The notes under the pieces: model-generated
What the model saw: only the letters and a program-made list of their open reading frames with translations
Databases searched by the model: none
Told to the model about the DNA's origin: nothing
Assembly (NCBI RefSeq): GCF_000423025.1
Contig: NZ_AUHE01000009.1
Location: 78,103 to 142,102, forward strand
Reading direction: 5' to 3'
DNA length: 64,000 nucleotides
From: Gordonia shandongensis DSM 45094
GTDB taxonomy: Bacteria; Actinomycetota; Actinomycetes; Mycobacteriales; Mycobacteriaceae
Translations under genes and position numbers: made by a program
Part shown: piece after piece, positions 25,011-34,765 of the stretch
How positions within the stretch are numbered: the first letter of the stretch is position 1
Layout: every line of letters begins with the position of its first letter

Positions 25011-27524
25011 TCAGAGCTTCTCGCCCGGCAGCCCGCCCGCCGTCATCAGCGTCACGCGTCCGACGTTGCCGCCGAAGTCGAAGGTGATGCGTTCGGTGAC
25101 ACCCGTCCCCTCCTTCGCCACGGCCTTCCCGAGCCCGTACTGCGGGTGGTTGATGCGATCGCCGATCGCATAGTCCACCTTCGTGTTGCGGCTGCGCGCC
25201 GCCGACCCGAAGCCGAAGGCCCCCGACCGTGCCCCGACAGCGGGCGATCCGACAGCATGCGACCCGACAGCGGGCGATCCGAAGCCGCGCGAGGACCGCT
25301 GCGGCTCGGTCCGTCGCCAGTCGAGGAGATGTTGCGGGATCTCCTGCAGGAACCGCGATTCGGGATTCGAGACCGGCTGCCCCCACGATGCGCGCGACAG
25401 TGCGCGGGTGAGGTACAGCTTCTGCCGGGCCCGAGTGATCCCCACGTAGGCCAGGCGTCGCTCCTCGCTGAGTTCGGCGGGGTCGCCGAGGGCGCGCATG
25501 TGCGGGAACTGCCCGTCCTCCCAACCGGTCACGAAGACCACCGGGAACTCCAGCCCCTTCGCCGTGTGCAGGGTCATCATCGTCACGACGCCCTCCCCCT
25601 CGTCGGGGATCTGGTCGGCGTCGGCCACCAGGGCGACCCGCTCCAGGAAGGCCGCGAGCGACCCGGGTTCGGGTTCGCCGTCGGTGTCCCCGCCGTCCCC
25701 GCCGTCCCCATCGTCCCCGCCGTCCCCGTCGGCGTCCTCCGCGGAGCGTTGGGCGGCGTCGAGGCTGAACTCGCGGGCCACCGCGATCAACTCGTTGAGG
25801 TTGTCCATGCGGGCCGCGTCCTGCGGATCGTTGGACGCCTCGAGCTCACCGCGGTATCCGCTGCGCTCCACGATGCCGTCCACGAGGTCACCGATGTCGG
25901 CGCCCTCGGCGGTCGCGTCGGCCACGGCGGTGTCCGCGGACTCGCCGCCGATGGAATCGAAACCGAGCAGGAAGTCGGTACGCAGGCCCTCGATCAGCTC
26001 GACGAACGCGGTGATCTGCTTGACCGCCCGGGTGTTCAGCAGCGGGACGCGGTTCTCCGTGGCGGCCACCAGCGCCTCGTAGAAGCTGATGCCCAGGTTC
26101 TCGGCGTGGACGGCCACGCACGCCTCCGCGCGATCACCGATCCCGCGGCGCGGCGTGTTGAGGATCCGCCGCAGGCTCACCGAGTCGTCCGGGTTCGCGA
26201 CCACCCGCAGGTACGCGACGATGTCGCGCACCTCCTTGCGTTCGTAGAACTTCGTCCCGCCGACGACCTTGTACGGGATGCCGTGTCGGACGAAGACCTC
26301 CTCGAGCGACCTCGAGGAGGTGTTGGTCCGGTAGAAGACCGCCACGTCGCCGTAGGTGTGCGACGCCGATCCGCCGATCGAATAGTCGACGAGCTCCTCG
26401 ATCTCCTTGGCGATGAACGCCGCCTCGTCGCGATCGGAGTCGGCGACGTAGCCGACGATGGGCGCGCCGTCACCGGAGTCGGTCCACAGCTTCTTCTCGC
26501 GGCGGTTCTCGTTCCGCGCGATCACCGCGTTGGCCGCCGACAGGATCGTCTGGGTGGACCGGTAGTTCTGTTCCAGCAGGATGGTCTCGGCGTTCGGGTA
26601 ATCGCGCTCGAACTCCTCGATGTTGCGGATCGTCGCGCCGCGGAACGCATAGATCGACTGGTCGGCGTCGCCGACGACGCACAGTTCCGACGGCGGCACG
26701 CCCCCGGCGCCGCGGTCGGTGCCGCCCTCCTCACCGACGAGCTCGCGGACCAGCACGTACTGCGCGTGGTTGGTGTCCTGGTACTCGTCGATCAGCACAT
26801 GCCGGAAGCGGCGCCGGTAGTACTCGGCGATGTCCGGGTGCCGCTGCAGCAGCGACACGGTCTCGCCGATCAGGTCGTCGAAGTCGAACGCGTTGGCCGC
26901 CGCGAGCCGCCGCTGGTATTCGGCGAAGATCCGGGCGACGATCCCCGCCGAGAGCTCGGCCTGCCCCTGCGCGTGCGCCTCGGCGGCGGCATCCTCGGGG
27001 GTCGTCAACTCGTTCTTGAAGTTGGAGATGAGCGTGCCGACTCCGCGGGGTGAGAACTTCTTGGCGTCCAGATCGAAGTCGCGGACGATCATGCCCAGCA
27101 GCCGGCGGGAGTCGTCGGCGTCGTAGATGGAGAAGTTCGAGTTCCGGTCGCCCAGCAACGCCGACTGCGCCCGCAGTATCCGCACGCACGTGGAGTGGAA
27201 CGTGGAGACCCACATGTAGGCGGCGCGCGGTCCCACGAGGTCGATGACCCGCTCGCGCATCTCCGCGGCCGCCTTGTTGGTGAACGTGATCGCCAGGATC
27301 TGCCCGGGTGTGATCCCGCGTTCGGCGAGCAGGAAGGCGATGCGGCGCGTCAGCACCGCCGTCTTCCCCGATCCCGCACCCGCGACGATGAGCAGCGGCG
27401 ATCCCTCGTGCAGCACCGCCTCACGCTGCCGAGTGTTGAGACCGTCGAGGAGCTCACGCCCACGGTCGGTGAGCCGACCGGCGGGATGGACAGCGGTGGC
27501 GGGCGCAGTGCGTGCAGTGTTCAT
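25011..27524 (-). CDS. uvrD1: UvrD1/PcrA-type ATP-dependent DNA helicase
   Basis: An 837-residue superfamily-1A 3'-5' helicase. Walker A VAGAGSGKTAVLTRRIA (residues ~45-62), motif II DEYQDTNHAQY, Q-rich LLEQNYRSTQ (IV), VTGWEDGQFPH, and YVGITRARQKLYLTRA (VI). A C-terminal Tudor-like segment (VDYAIGDRINHPQYGLGKAV) is typical of PcrA/UvrD1 and, in mycobacteria, helps RNA polymerase or Ku contacts. Two low-complexity insertions stand out: an Asp/Gly run (~residues 600-620) and GSPAVGSHAVGSPAVG near the C-terminus, both from short in-frame DNA repeats. Role: nucleotide excision and double-strand-break repair. Confidence 0.95.
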   Translation of the reverse strand: MNTARTAPATAVHPAGRLTDRGRELLDGLNTRQREAVLHEGSPLLIVAGAGSGKTAVLTRRIAFLLAERGITPGQILAITFTNKAAAEMRERVIDLVGPRAAYMWVSTFHSTCVRILRAQSALLGDRNSNFSIYDADDSRRLLGMIVRDFDLDAKKFSPRGVGTLISNFKNELTTPEDAAAEAHAQGQAELSAGIVARIFAEYQRRLAAANAFDFDDLIGETVSLLQRHPDIAEYYRRRFRHVLIDEYQDTNHAQYVLVRELVGEEGGTDRGAGGVPPSELCVVGDADQSIYAFRGATIRNIEEFERDYPNAETILLEQNYRSTQTILSAANAVIARNENRREKKLWTDSGDGAPIVGYVADSDRDEAAFIAKEIEELVDYSIGGSASHTYGDVAVFYRTNTSSRSLEEVFVRHGIPYKVVGGTKFYERKEVRDIVAYLRVVANPDDSVSLRRILNTPRRGIGDRAEACVAVHAENLGISFYEALVAATENRVPLLNTRAVKQITAFVELIEGLRTDFLLGFDSIGGESADTAVADATAEGADIGDLVDGIVERSGYRGELEASNDPQDAARMDNLNELIAVAREFSLDAAQRSAEDADGDGGDDGDGGDGGDTDGEPEPGSLAAFLERVALVADADQIPDEGEGVVTMMTLHTAKGLEFPVVFVTGWEDGQFPHMRALGDPAELSEERRLAYVGITRARQKLYLTRALSRASWGQPVSNPESRFLQEIPQHLLDWRRTEPQRSSRGFGSPAVGSHAVGSPAVGARSGAFGFGSAARSRNTKVDYAIGDRINHPQYGLGKAVAKEGTGVTERITFDFGGNVGRVTLMTAGGLPGEKL

Positions 27525-27586
27525 GGCCCGTCCAGGCTACCGCCGCCCGGTGACATCCCCGGCCGGCCGCCGGCACCCCGCAGCGT

Positions 27587-29425
27587 TCAGGGCGGGTCTT
27601 GGACGGCGGTGATCATCCCCACCCGACCGGAGCCCACGTGCAGACGCAGGCCCGGCGTCACCGGACGCACATGGAGCGCGGCACCGTGTCCGTCGGCCTG
27701 GAAGTACACCGGGTGCAGGCCCGACCGGACGCGGACCCGGACCGGGTCGCCGCCGTCCAGGCGCACCTCGATCTCGCCGTCCCGGTCGGCGCAGTAGCTG
27801 ACCGCGAACGTCCACTTCCACCCGATCAGCGGCCCGCTGAGCGGGACCTCCGTCGGCCCGTCGACGTCCGGGCGCGCGCACGTCCCCCGCGTGCCGTCGA
27901 ACGTCCGGGCCTCGGTGACGGCGCCGGGCGCCAGGCGCCCCTCGTCGTCGAGGATCACCAGCTGGTCGGTGGACCCGGTGAACTCGGGCCGCTGGCGAAG
28001 CCTGCCGAACACGTGGCTGATCTGGTTGTTCGGGTAGGCGACCGGGAGGAGGACCTCGAGCGGCAGTTGCTGGTCGAACATCACCTTGCCGTCCATCTCG
28101 GCCATCGACTCCTTCGCATTCGCCAGGTAGTCGGGGGTCGGCCCGTCTCGCCACGACGCCGAGAACGCCATGGTGCTGATCATGGCGGACACGCCGAGCA
28201 GCACGCCGCTGAGCGACAGTGCGACGGCCGATCGGCGTGCGGCGACCGCGTCGCCGTCGGGCACGACGGCATGCGCGCCGACGTTCCGCGGCGCCGCGGC
28301 GATGAGGGCGAACGCGATGGTCAGCACCAGCGCCGTGTCGGGCAGATAGCGCATGGTCTGGGCGAGTTCGAGCGCCGTGTTGTCGCCGGACCGGTTCCAC
28401 ATCACCGGCACCTGCGCGCCCACCGCGTACAGCAGCGCGCACACCCATATCCCGATGACACCCCGTTTGAGCACACAGGTCATGCCGATCAGGGCCGCCA
28501 GGACGATCCAGCCGGCGACGATCATCCACGCCTCGGGCAGCCCCGTCGGCGGCGACGGGTCCCATCGTTCCCAGTACCACGGCGCCCCGGCCAGCGCCGG
28601 GACGATGGCTTCGTTGATGCTGCGCCACACCAGCTTCGCCGTCTGCGACACCGAATGCGTGCCCGCGGTGGGCGAGCCGACGACGAGGTACAGCGCCGTC
28701 CACGCCACGAAGACGCCGCCGAGTCCCAGCCACAGTGATCGGGCTCGGGTGACGGCGAGCGTCAATGCCGAGTTCCGGTAGTCGAGGACCTCACCCCAGC
28801 GGGGCCGCCGCTCGAGCCGGACGGCGAGGACGGCGGCGACCATCGCGACCGGGACGATGAACAGTGACTTCTCGAAGAACGCGAGCGCGACGACGAACGC
28901 CGCGATCGACGCGACCGTCAATCCCAGGGAGCGCCTCCGGTCGGTGGAGTCTCGGGTCAACAGCACGGCGTTGCCGACGACGAACGCCATCGCGGCCTGC
29001 ATCGGGAGGGTGTTGATCCCGGCCGCCCACCACGCGAACGAACTCACCGTCATGGGGACGAACAGGTAGAAGGCGAGGGCGGCGAGGGCCTGTCCGCGGG
29101 CCCGCGGCGCGATGATGCGGATCATGCGCCACACCGCGAGCGATGCCACGGCCTGCATCACCACCAGCGTCGCGGCCGGCAGCCACCACTGCACGGGCGC
29201 GATCAGGGTCGACACACCGACCAGCAGGTACGCGGCGGGCATGAAGTGCCCGTCGTGATCGTGGCCGAGGAAGTCCCAGCTGAGGATCGGCTGGGAGGAC
29301 GCCTGCCCGATCAGGATGAGGTCGTCCCAGTAGAAGTCGCCGGTGGCCACCAGGACCCCGCGAACCACGAGTTGCGCTGCGATCAGAGCCAGAGCGATCG
29401 GTCCGATGCCCTTGAGTGCCGTCAT
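27587..29425 (-). CDS. Multi-spanning membrane protein, possible glycosyltransferase-like
   Basis: 612 residues with about ten to eleven hydrophobic helices over the first ~470 residues, then a ~140-residue extracytoplasmic domain. The first loop contains DFYWDDLILIGQA, with acidic residues placed as in GT-C mannosyl/arabinosyltransferases, and HDHDGHFMPAAYLL follows. This suggests a lipid-linked sugar transferase of the cell envelope, but I cannot identify a family with certainty. ATG 29425 is chosen; the longer in-frame extension (to 29539) is rich in Arg and would overlap the divergent chorismate mutase. It is divergent from that gene. Confidence 0.7.
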   Translation of the reverse strand: MTALKGIGPIALALIAAQLVVRGVLVATGDFYWDDLILIGQASSQPILSWDFLGHDHDGHFMPAAYLLVGVSTLIAPVQWWLPAATLVVMQAVASLAVWRMIRIIAPRARGQALAALAFYLFVPMTVSSFAWWAAGINTLPMQAAMAFVVGNAVLLTRDSTDRRRSLGLTVASIAAFVVALAFFEKSLFIVPVAMVAAVLAVRLERRPRWGEVLDYRNSALTLAVTRARSLWLGLGGVFVAWTALYLVVGSPTAGTHSVSQTAKLVWRSINEAIVPALAGAPWYWERWDPSPPTGLPEAWMIVAGWIVLAALIGMTCVLKRGVIGIWVCALLYAVGAQVPVMWNRSGDNTALELAQTMRYLPDTALVLTIAFALIAAAPRNVGAHAVVPDGDAVAARRSAVALSLSGVLLGVSAMISTMAFSASWRDGPTPDYLANAKESMAEMDGKVMFDQQLPLEVLLPVAYPNNQISHVFGRLRQRPEFTGSTDQLVILDDEGRLAPGAVTEARTFDGTRGTCARPDVDGPTEVPLSGPLIGWKWTFAVSYCADRDGEIEVRLDGGDPVRVRVRSGLHPVYFQADGHGAALHVRPVTPGLRLHVGSGRVGMITAVQDPP

Positions 29426-29487
29426 TCCTGCATTCTCGCACCATGCACCGCCGACCTCGCGAACCCGGCGTGGCAAAATCGACTGGT

Positions 29488-29835
29488 GTGAGTGACCAGG
29501 AGAATCCGCAGTCCGGGAGCGGCGCCGACGCGCCGTCATCGCATCCGCTCGACGTCGAGCGTCTCGATCTGGGTTCCGATGTCGCCGACCTCCCCGACGA
29601 CATCGACGAACTCCGGCTCGAGATCGACCGGATGGACGCGATCATCCTGGCCGCCGTGCAGCGGCGCAGCGCCGTCTCGAAGAAGATCGGTGCGCATCGG
29701 ATGGCCAGCGGCGGCCCCCGCCTGGTGCACAGCCGCGAGGTCAAGGTGCTCGACCGGTTCTCGGCCCTGGGCTCCGAGGGGCACACGCTGGCGATGCTGC
29801 TGCTGCGTCTCGGCCGCGGACCCCTCGGCCGGTGA
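29488..29835 (+). CDS. Chorismate mutase, AroQ-delta (mycobacterial cytosolic) type
   Basis: 115 residues that convert chorismate to prephenate for Phe/Tyr. The helix-forming core reads DDIDELRLEIDRMDAIILAA, then RRSAVSKKIGAHRMASGGPR and LVHSREVKVLDRFSALG, ending LLLRLGRGPLGR. The active-site Arg/Lys and the C-terminal LGRG tail are those of the Rv0948c enzyme, which is activated by binding to AroG (DAHP synthase). The start is GTG 29488. A -10-like CAAAAT (29474-29479) eight bases upstream suggests leaderless transcription. A ~30-residue acidic extension precedes the core. Confidence 0.92.
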   Translation: MSDQENPQSGSGADAPSSHPLDVERLDLGSDVADLPDDIDELRLEIDRMDAIILAAVQRRSAVSKKIGAHRMASGGPRLVHSREVKVLDRFSALGSEGHTLAMLLLRLGRGPLGR

Positions 29836-29863
29836 CGAGCCCGGCTGGTGCAGGCCCCGGCCG

Positions 29864-31564
29864 TTAGACCCGTCGGCCGCGGGCCTCGCGGTACCAGCGC
29901 ACCAGTTCGTCGGTCGACGAGTCGTCCTGCTCGCCGGGCGCCTCGGGGTCGCTGATCACCCCGACCAGGTCGCCCGCCTGCTTCTTGCCGAGTTCCACAC
30001 CCCACTGGTCGAACGGGTTGATACCCCACACCATGGCTTTGACGAAGGTCTCGTGTTCGTAGATCGCGATGAGCTGGCCGAGGGTCGACGGCGTGAGTCG
30101 CGGCGCGAGAATCGACGTCGACGGCCGGTTGCCGGGCATCACCTTGTGCGGAATCAGCCGGGGAGCCACACCTTCGGCCGCGATGTCGTCGGCCGTCTTG
30201 CCGAACGCCAGCACCTGGGTCTGGGCGAAGAAGTTCGCCATCAACGTGTCGTGCATCGAGTGCCCGTCATCGGTCGGGAGGTCGTCGGTGGGCTCGGCGA
30301 AGCCGATGAAGTCCGCCGGGATGAGCCAGGTGCCCTGGTGCAGGAGCTGATAGAAGGCGTGTTGACCGTTGGTCCCCGGCTCGCCCCAGTAGATCGACCC
30401 CGTCGGGGTCGTCACCAGGTGGCCGGTCGCCGTCACCGACTTGCCGTTCGACTCCATCGTCAGCTGCTGCAGGTAGGCCGGGAATCGTGCCAGGTCGTTG
30501 GAGTACGGCATCACCGCTTGGGACTGGGCGTCCCAGAAGTTCGAGTACCAGAGGCCGATGAGCCCCATCAGCATCGGCACGTTCTCCTCCAGGGGGGCCG
30601 TCCGGAAGTGCTCGTCGATCGCGTGGAATCCGGCGAGGAACTCGCCGAAGCGGTCCCTGCCGATCGCGATCATGAGCGACAGTCCGATCGCCGAGTCGAT
30701 CGAGTATCGACCGCCGACCCAGTTCCAGAAGCCGAACATGTTGTCGGTGTCGATGCCGAAGGCCTCGACCTCCTCGGTGTTGGTGCTCACCGCCACGAAG
30801 TGTCTGGTCACCGCGTCCTGCGCGGCGTCTCCGGTGACGCCGAGTTCGCCGAGCAGCCACTTCTTCGCGGCGGTCGCGTTGGTGATGGTCTCCAGGGTGG
30901 TGAAGGTCTTCGACGCGACGATGAACAGCGTGGTCTCGGGGTCCAGGAGGCCGAGCACCGAGACCAGGTCGGCGGGGTCGGAGTTCGCGACGAAGTGCTC
31001 GGTGATCTCCGGGTGCCGATAGTGCCGCATCGCGTGGTAGGCCATCTCCGGACCGAGATCGCTGCCGCCGATGCCGATGTTCACGACGTCGGTGATCCGC
31101 TTGCCGGTGTGGCCCGTCCACGCGCCGTCGCGCACCCGGTCGGAGAAGTCGCCCATCGCGTCGAGGACGCGGTGGACGTCGGGAACCACGTCGTGACCGT
31201 CCACCGTCAGCGACGCGTCGCGCGGCAGTCGCAGTGCGGTGTGGAGGGCGGCGCGGTCCTCCGAGACGTTGAGGTGTCCGCCGGCGAACATCTCGTCGCG
31301 TTTGTCCTCGACGCCGGCCTCGCGGGCGAGTGCCGCGAGCAGTTCGACGGTCTCGCGGGTGATCAGGTTCTTCGAGAAGTCGACGTGCAGGTCGGCGGCG
31401 TCGATCGCCAGCTCGCGTCCCCGGTCGGGTTCCATGACGAACAGTTCGCGCAGGTGCAGGGAGTAGACGTGCTGCTGGTGAGCGGCGAGCGCATGCCAGG
31501 AGACGGTCGACGTGATGTCGAATTCATCGCCCCCGTCGATCCGTCCGCGCAGATTCGTCATCAT
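29864..31564 (-). CDS. pgi: Glucose-6-phosphate isomerase
   Basis: A 566-residue glycolytic enzyme (glucose-6-P to fructose-6-P). Motifs: [45 protein letters not shown] (PGI signature), [27 protein letters not shown] with the catalytic His, and [10 protein letters not shown] with the catalytic Lys. Length is normal. It is convergent with chorismate mutase (28 bases apart). The order pgi, chorismate mutase, uvrD1 mirrors Rv0946c-Rv0949. Confidence 0.97.
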   Translation of the reverse strand: MMTNLRGRIDGGDEFDITSTVSWHALAAHQQHVYSLHLRELFVMEPDRGRELAIDAADLHVDFSKNLITRETVELLAALAREAGVEDKRDEMFAGGHLNVSEDRAALHTALRLPRDASLTVDGHDVVPDVHRVLDAMGDFSDRVRDGAWTGHTGKRITDVVNIGIGGSDLGPEMAYHAMRHYRHPEITEHFVANSDPADLVSVLGLLDPETTLFIVASKTFTTLETITNATAAKKWLLGELGVTGDAAQDAVTRHFVAVSTNTEEVEAFGIDTDNMFGFWNWVGGRYSIDSAIGLSLMIAIGRDRFGEFLAGFHAIDEHFRTAPLEENVPMLMGLIGLWYSNFWDAQSQAVMPYSNDLARFPAYLQQLTMESNGKSVTATGHLVTTPTGSIYWGEPGTNGQHAFYQLLHQGTWLIPADFIGFAEPTDDLPTDDGHSMHDTLMANFFAQTQVLAFGKTADDIAAEGVAPRLIPHKVMPGNRPSTSILAPRLTPSTLGQLIAIYEHETFVKAMVWGINPFDQWGVELGKKQAGDLVGVISDPEAPGEQDDSSTDELVRWYREARGRRV

Positions 31565-31633
31565 TGCGCCAACACTATTCGCTCGGCCGCCGTCCGCGCC
31601 ACGGTGTTCGCCGCGCGCATAGGCGAATTCGGC

Positions 31634-32374
31634 TCAGATCATCCGCGCGGTGACGGCGTCGGGAAGGTGTGCCAGCGCCCACGAGATCGGGCGCCACGGC
31701 CATCCCGGGACCGGGGCGCGCCTCTTCTCGGCCTCGATGGCCGCCACCATCGCGCGGACGCCCGATTCGGTGTCGGTCATCATGGACGTGCGGACGCCGC
31801 GGTTGATGTCGGTCTCGATGTACCCGGGGAGCAGCACGGTCACGGCGATGGGGCTCCCCGCCAGTTCGGCCTGCAGTCCCTGGCCGAGCGCGGACAGGCC
31901 GGCCTTGGAGGCGGAGTAGGCGGCCTGGGCCTTCGGCATGCCGCGGATCGCGCTCATCGAGCTGACGAGGACGAGGTGTCCGTGGTTCTGTGCCCGGAAG
32001 ATCGCCATCGCGGCCTCGATCTGCGCGAGGGCGCCGACGAGGTTGGTCTGCACGGTCTCGAGGTTGGCGTCGGCGCGGCCGGTGCCGATGGGCGCGCCCT
32101 TGCCGAGGCCGGCGTTGACGATGATCCGATCCACGCCGCCGAGGTCGGCTGCCAGCGCGCCGATGGCCTCGGGTACCGCGTCGACGTCGGTGACGTCGAG
32201 CATCTGCACGGCCACCGCGGCGGCCTGCGGCCGCAGTTCGTCGGCGAGTTGGTCGAGGCGGTCTCGGCGTCGGGCGGCCAGGCCGAGGCTGCGTCCGCGG
32301 GCCGCGAACTCGCGCGCCATTCCCTCGCCGAGTCCGGAGCTCGCACCGGTGATGATGATCTTCTCTCGCACCAT
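31634..32374 (-). CDS. Short-chain dehydrogenase/reductase (Rv0945 type)
   Basis: A 246-residue Rossmann enzyme. Cofactor motif TGASSGLGEGMAREFA with Arg-rich LAARRRDRLDQ after beta-2 (NADPH preference), NAGLGKG, SSMSAIRGMPKAQAAYSASK containing the catalytic Ser, Tyr and Lys, and LLPGYIETDIN. The substrate is unknown. It lies next to pgi on one side and the secreted DUF4185 gene on the other, as Rv0945 lies near Rv0946c. Confidence 0.88.
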   Translation of the reverse strand: MVREKIIITGASSGLGEGMAREFAARGRSLGLAARRRDRLDQLADELRPQAAAVAVQMLDVTDVDAVPEAIGALAADLGGVDRIIVNAGLGKGAPIGTGRADANLETVQTNLVGALAQIEAAMAIFRAQNHGHLVLVSSMSAIRGMPKAQAAYSASKAGLSALGQGLQAELAGSPIAVTVLLPGYIETDINRGVRTSMMTDTESGVRAMVAAIEAEKRRAPVPGWPWRPISWALAHLPDAVTARMI

Positions 32375-32454
32375 GGCACTCGAATCTACTGTGCCGCCTG
32401 CATCCCCGGCGACGGGATCGCATCCGGTCGATCCCTATACGGGGTCAAGAATAT

Positions 32455-32482
32455 TTGTTACCAATAGAAAGATTCCTAATCG
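32455..32482 (+). promoter_or_regulatory. Candidate promoter of the DUF4185 gene
   Basis: An AT-rich island, unusual here, contains TTGTTA (32455-32460), a 16-base spacer and TAATCG (32477-32482). A GAGG Shine-Dalgarno and ATG follow at 32507. The -35 overlaps a TTGTTACC motif also seen, as its complement, before the M23 peptidase and beside gltA. Confidence 0.4.
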
Positions 32483-32506
32483 CAGCTGTCTCAGGCCGAG
32501 GTCACC

Positions 32507-33739
32507 ATGCACCGTCACACCTCCCGTCGCCCGCACGGACGGGCCCGCACTCTGGTCACCGCGGCCGTCGCCGCCCTGGCCGCCGTCCCCCTCGCGGCCG
32601 TCACGGTCACCGCGGCGGGCGGCGGTGTCGCCGATGCGCGCGCCTGCAGCACGAGCGGGACCGGCAGCGTCGGCACCACGCTGCCCTTCATCGGCTCGAT
32701 CCTGCCGCGCGGCGGCGACCCGCGCGGCCCCCAGGGGCCGCTCCCCGGTTTCGACAACGGGACCACCCGGACCGTCGCCTGGGTCACCGGCCCCAAGAGC
32801 CCCAACCGGACGTTCGGACGGTTCGGCATCTCCGGCACCGACGTCGGCGTCGCCTGGGACAACGGCCGCGGGCAGACGCTCCTCGCCTTCGGCGACACCT
32901 TCGGCAACTGTCTGCACCCCAACCGCCAGTGGCGCCACAACGCCCTGCTGCGCAGCACCGATCCGAATCTGGCCGACGGACTCCGGCTCAGCGGTCGCGG
33001 TTTCGCCGGTGAGATGTTCGGCGCCGTCGGATTCCAGGGTGTCGAGATGACGACCATCCCCACCGCCGGGATCTCCGTCGACGGCACGCAGTACGTCAAC
33101 TACATGTCGGTCCGCGCGTGGGGCGCCCCGAGCCGATGGGACACGAACTACTCGGCGACCGCGGTCTCCCGCGACAACGGCCGCACCTGGTTCACCCCGC
33201 AGCGCACCATCCGGGTGAACGTCCCGGCGACCGCCGAGCTGCCGGCCGGCTGGCCGTCGGTCCAGGCCGGCAACGAGAAGTTCCAGCAGGCCGCCTATGT
33301 GCGCGGCCGCGACGGGTACGTCTACCAGTACGGCACCCCCAACGGACGCTTCGGCGCGGCGTATCTCGCCCGCTTCCGGCCGGGCGACATCACGAACCTC
33401 GAGGGCTACCGGTACTGGACCGGCCGGTCGTGGGCGAGCAGCCCGGCCGCTGCGCGTCCCGTGGTCCGCGGCCCGGTCACCGAACTGTCGGTGGCGTGGA
33501 GTCCGCGGTTGAACAAGTACGTGATGCTCGACAGTCCGCGCGGCGTCCTGCTCCGGACGGCCGACCGGCCGCAGGGGCCGTGGAGCCGCGCCCGCCGGAT
33601 CACGCCGCCGCGCCTGGAGCTGTACGCCCCGATGATGCTGCCGTCGTCGCCGGCGCTGCGCGGCACCGGTCCGGAGCTGTACTTCAACGCGAGCCGCTGG
33701 GACGACTACAACGTGCTGCTGGTGCGGACCCGGATCTGA
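32507..33739 (+). CDS. Secreted DUF4185 protein
   Basis: 410 residues. An Arg-rich n-region is followed by a signal hydrophobic stretch (LVTAAVAALAAVPLAAVTVT) and cleavage near ADA-RAC. The mature part has the five-blade-propeller-like DUF4185 features: VAWVTGPKSPNRT, GISGTDVGVAWDNGRGQTLL with AFGDTFG, TAVSRDNGRTWF, and LSVAWSPRLNKYVML. Such proteins resemble glycan-binding or glycosidase-like propellers in actinobacterial envelopes. No catalytic assignment is possible. The mature N-terminus carries a Cys (CSTSG) that could allow lipid attachment, but no clear lipobox precedes it. Confidence 0.85.
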   Translation: MHRHTSRRPHGRARTLVTAAVAALAAVPLAAVTVTAAGGGVADARACSTSGTGSVGTTLPFIGSILPRGGDPRGPQGPLPGFDNGTTRTVAWVTGPKSPNRTFGRFGISGTDVGVAWDNGRGQTLLAFGDTFGNCLHPNRQWRHNALLRSTDPNLADGLRLSGRGFAGEMFGAVGFQGVEMTTIPTAGISVDGTQYVNYMSVRAWGAPSRWDTNYSATAVSRDNGRTWFTPQRTIRVNVPATAELPAGWPSVQAGNEKFQQAAYVRGRDGYVYQYGTPNGRFGAAYLARFRPGDITNLEGYRYWTGRSWASSPAAARPVVRGPVTELSVAWSPRLNKYVMLDSPRGVLLRTADRPQGPWSRARRITPPRLELYAPMMLPSSPALRGTGPELYFNASRWDDYNVLLVRTRI

Positions 33740-33749
33740 CGCCCCATCG

Positions 33750-34676
33750 TCAACGCAGCAGGCGTGACATCCGTCGATCGGCCAACACCCGGCCGTCGGT
33801 CTGGCACGTCGGGCAGTACTGGAACGACCGGTCGCTGAACGACACCTCGCGGACCGTGTCGCCGCACACCGGGCACGGGAGGCCGGTGCGGCCGTGTACG
33901 CGCAGGCCGGTGCGCTTCTCGGACTTCAGCCGCGCGACCTCGCTCCCATCGAGACGGTCGGTCGCCTCGCGCAGCACCGTCCGCATCGCCTCGTACAGGT
34001 CGTCGACGCGGCCGGGCGGGAGGGTGGCGCCGGTCGCGAACGGGGAGCAGCGCGCGGTGTGCAGGATCTCGTCGGAGTACGCGTTGCCGATGCCCGCCAG
34101 CGACCGCTGATCGATCAACAGGTTCTTCACCCGAGCGGTGCTCGCCGCGACGATCTCACCGAAGTCGTCTCGCGAGACGGCGAGCGCGTCGGGACCGAGA
34201 GCCGCGATGCGCGCCACCTCGTCGGTGTGGCGAACCACCCACGCCGCCAGTCGTTTCCGCGTCCCGGCCTCGGTGACGTCGAATCCCTCGTCCGGCAGTC
34301 CGCAGTGCACGCGCACGGCGACGGCACCGCCCGGTCGCGGCGGGGTCGGCGGCAGTGTGTCGCGCCATCGGACCCAGCCCGCACGTGACAGATGGATCAC
34401 CAGGTCGATCTCCCCTGCCGTGTCGTCGGCAGCCGTGTCGTCTGCTGCCGCGCCGTCCGGGGCTCCGCCGGCGGCGCGGTCGACGACCGTGCGGACGACG
34501 AGGTATTTGCCGATGCGGTCGACGCCGGTGACCGTCCGGCCGACGAGCGCCGTGTACGGCGGGTCCGCGGTCTTGAGCACGGCGAGGGACGCGACGTCGA
34601 CCCGCCGGATCGGGAGGCCGGCGACGCGTGAGTCGAGGTGGTGGGCGATGGCCGCGACCTCGGGAAGCTCCGGCAT
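33750..34676 (-). CDS. Fpg/Nei-family DNA glycosylase
   Basis: A 308-residue enzyme that removes oxidised bases and nicks the DNA. The N-terminus MPELPEVAAIAHHL holds the catalytic Pro1-Glu2, followed by GKYLVV with the conserved Lys. The helix-two-turn-helix segment is LIDQRSLAGIGNAYSDEILH. The C-terminal zinc finger is CPVCGDTVRE and SFQYCPTCQTDG. It lies beside the Rv0945-type SDR, as does Rv0944 in M. tuberculosis, which as I recall retains only a C-terminal part; here the protein is complete. It is convergent with the DUF4185 gene (10 bases). Confidence 0.93.
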   Translation of the reverse strand: MPELPEVAAIAHHLDSRVAGLPIRRVDVASLAVLKTADPPYTALVGRTVTGVDRIGKYLVVRTVVDRAAGGAPDGAAADDTAADDTAGEIDLVIHLSRAGWVRWRDTLPPTPPRPGGAVAVRVHCGLPDEGFDVTEAGTRKRLAAWVVRHTDEVARIAALGPDALAVSRDDFGEIVAASTARVKNLLIDQRSLAGIGNAYSDEILHTARCSPFATGATLPPGRVDDLYEAMRTVLREATDRLDGSEVARLKSEKRTGLRVHGRTGLPCPVCGDTVREVSFSDRSFQYCPTCQTDGRVLADRRMSRLLR

Positions 34677-34765
34677 GCCTCCCAGTCTGCGCCATCGCGT
34701 CCGCCTGCTCCACTGTTCGCTATGGTCGGGGACCGTGCGGGAGTGTCGTGTGATCTAGTGATGGA

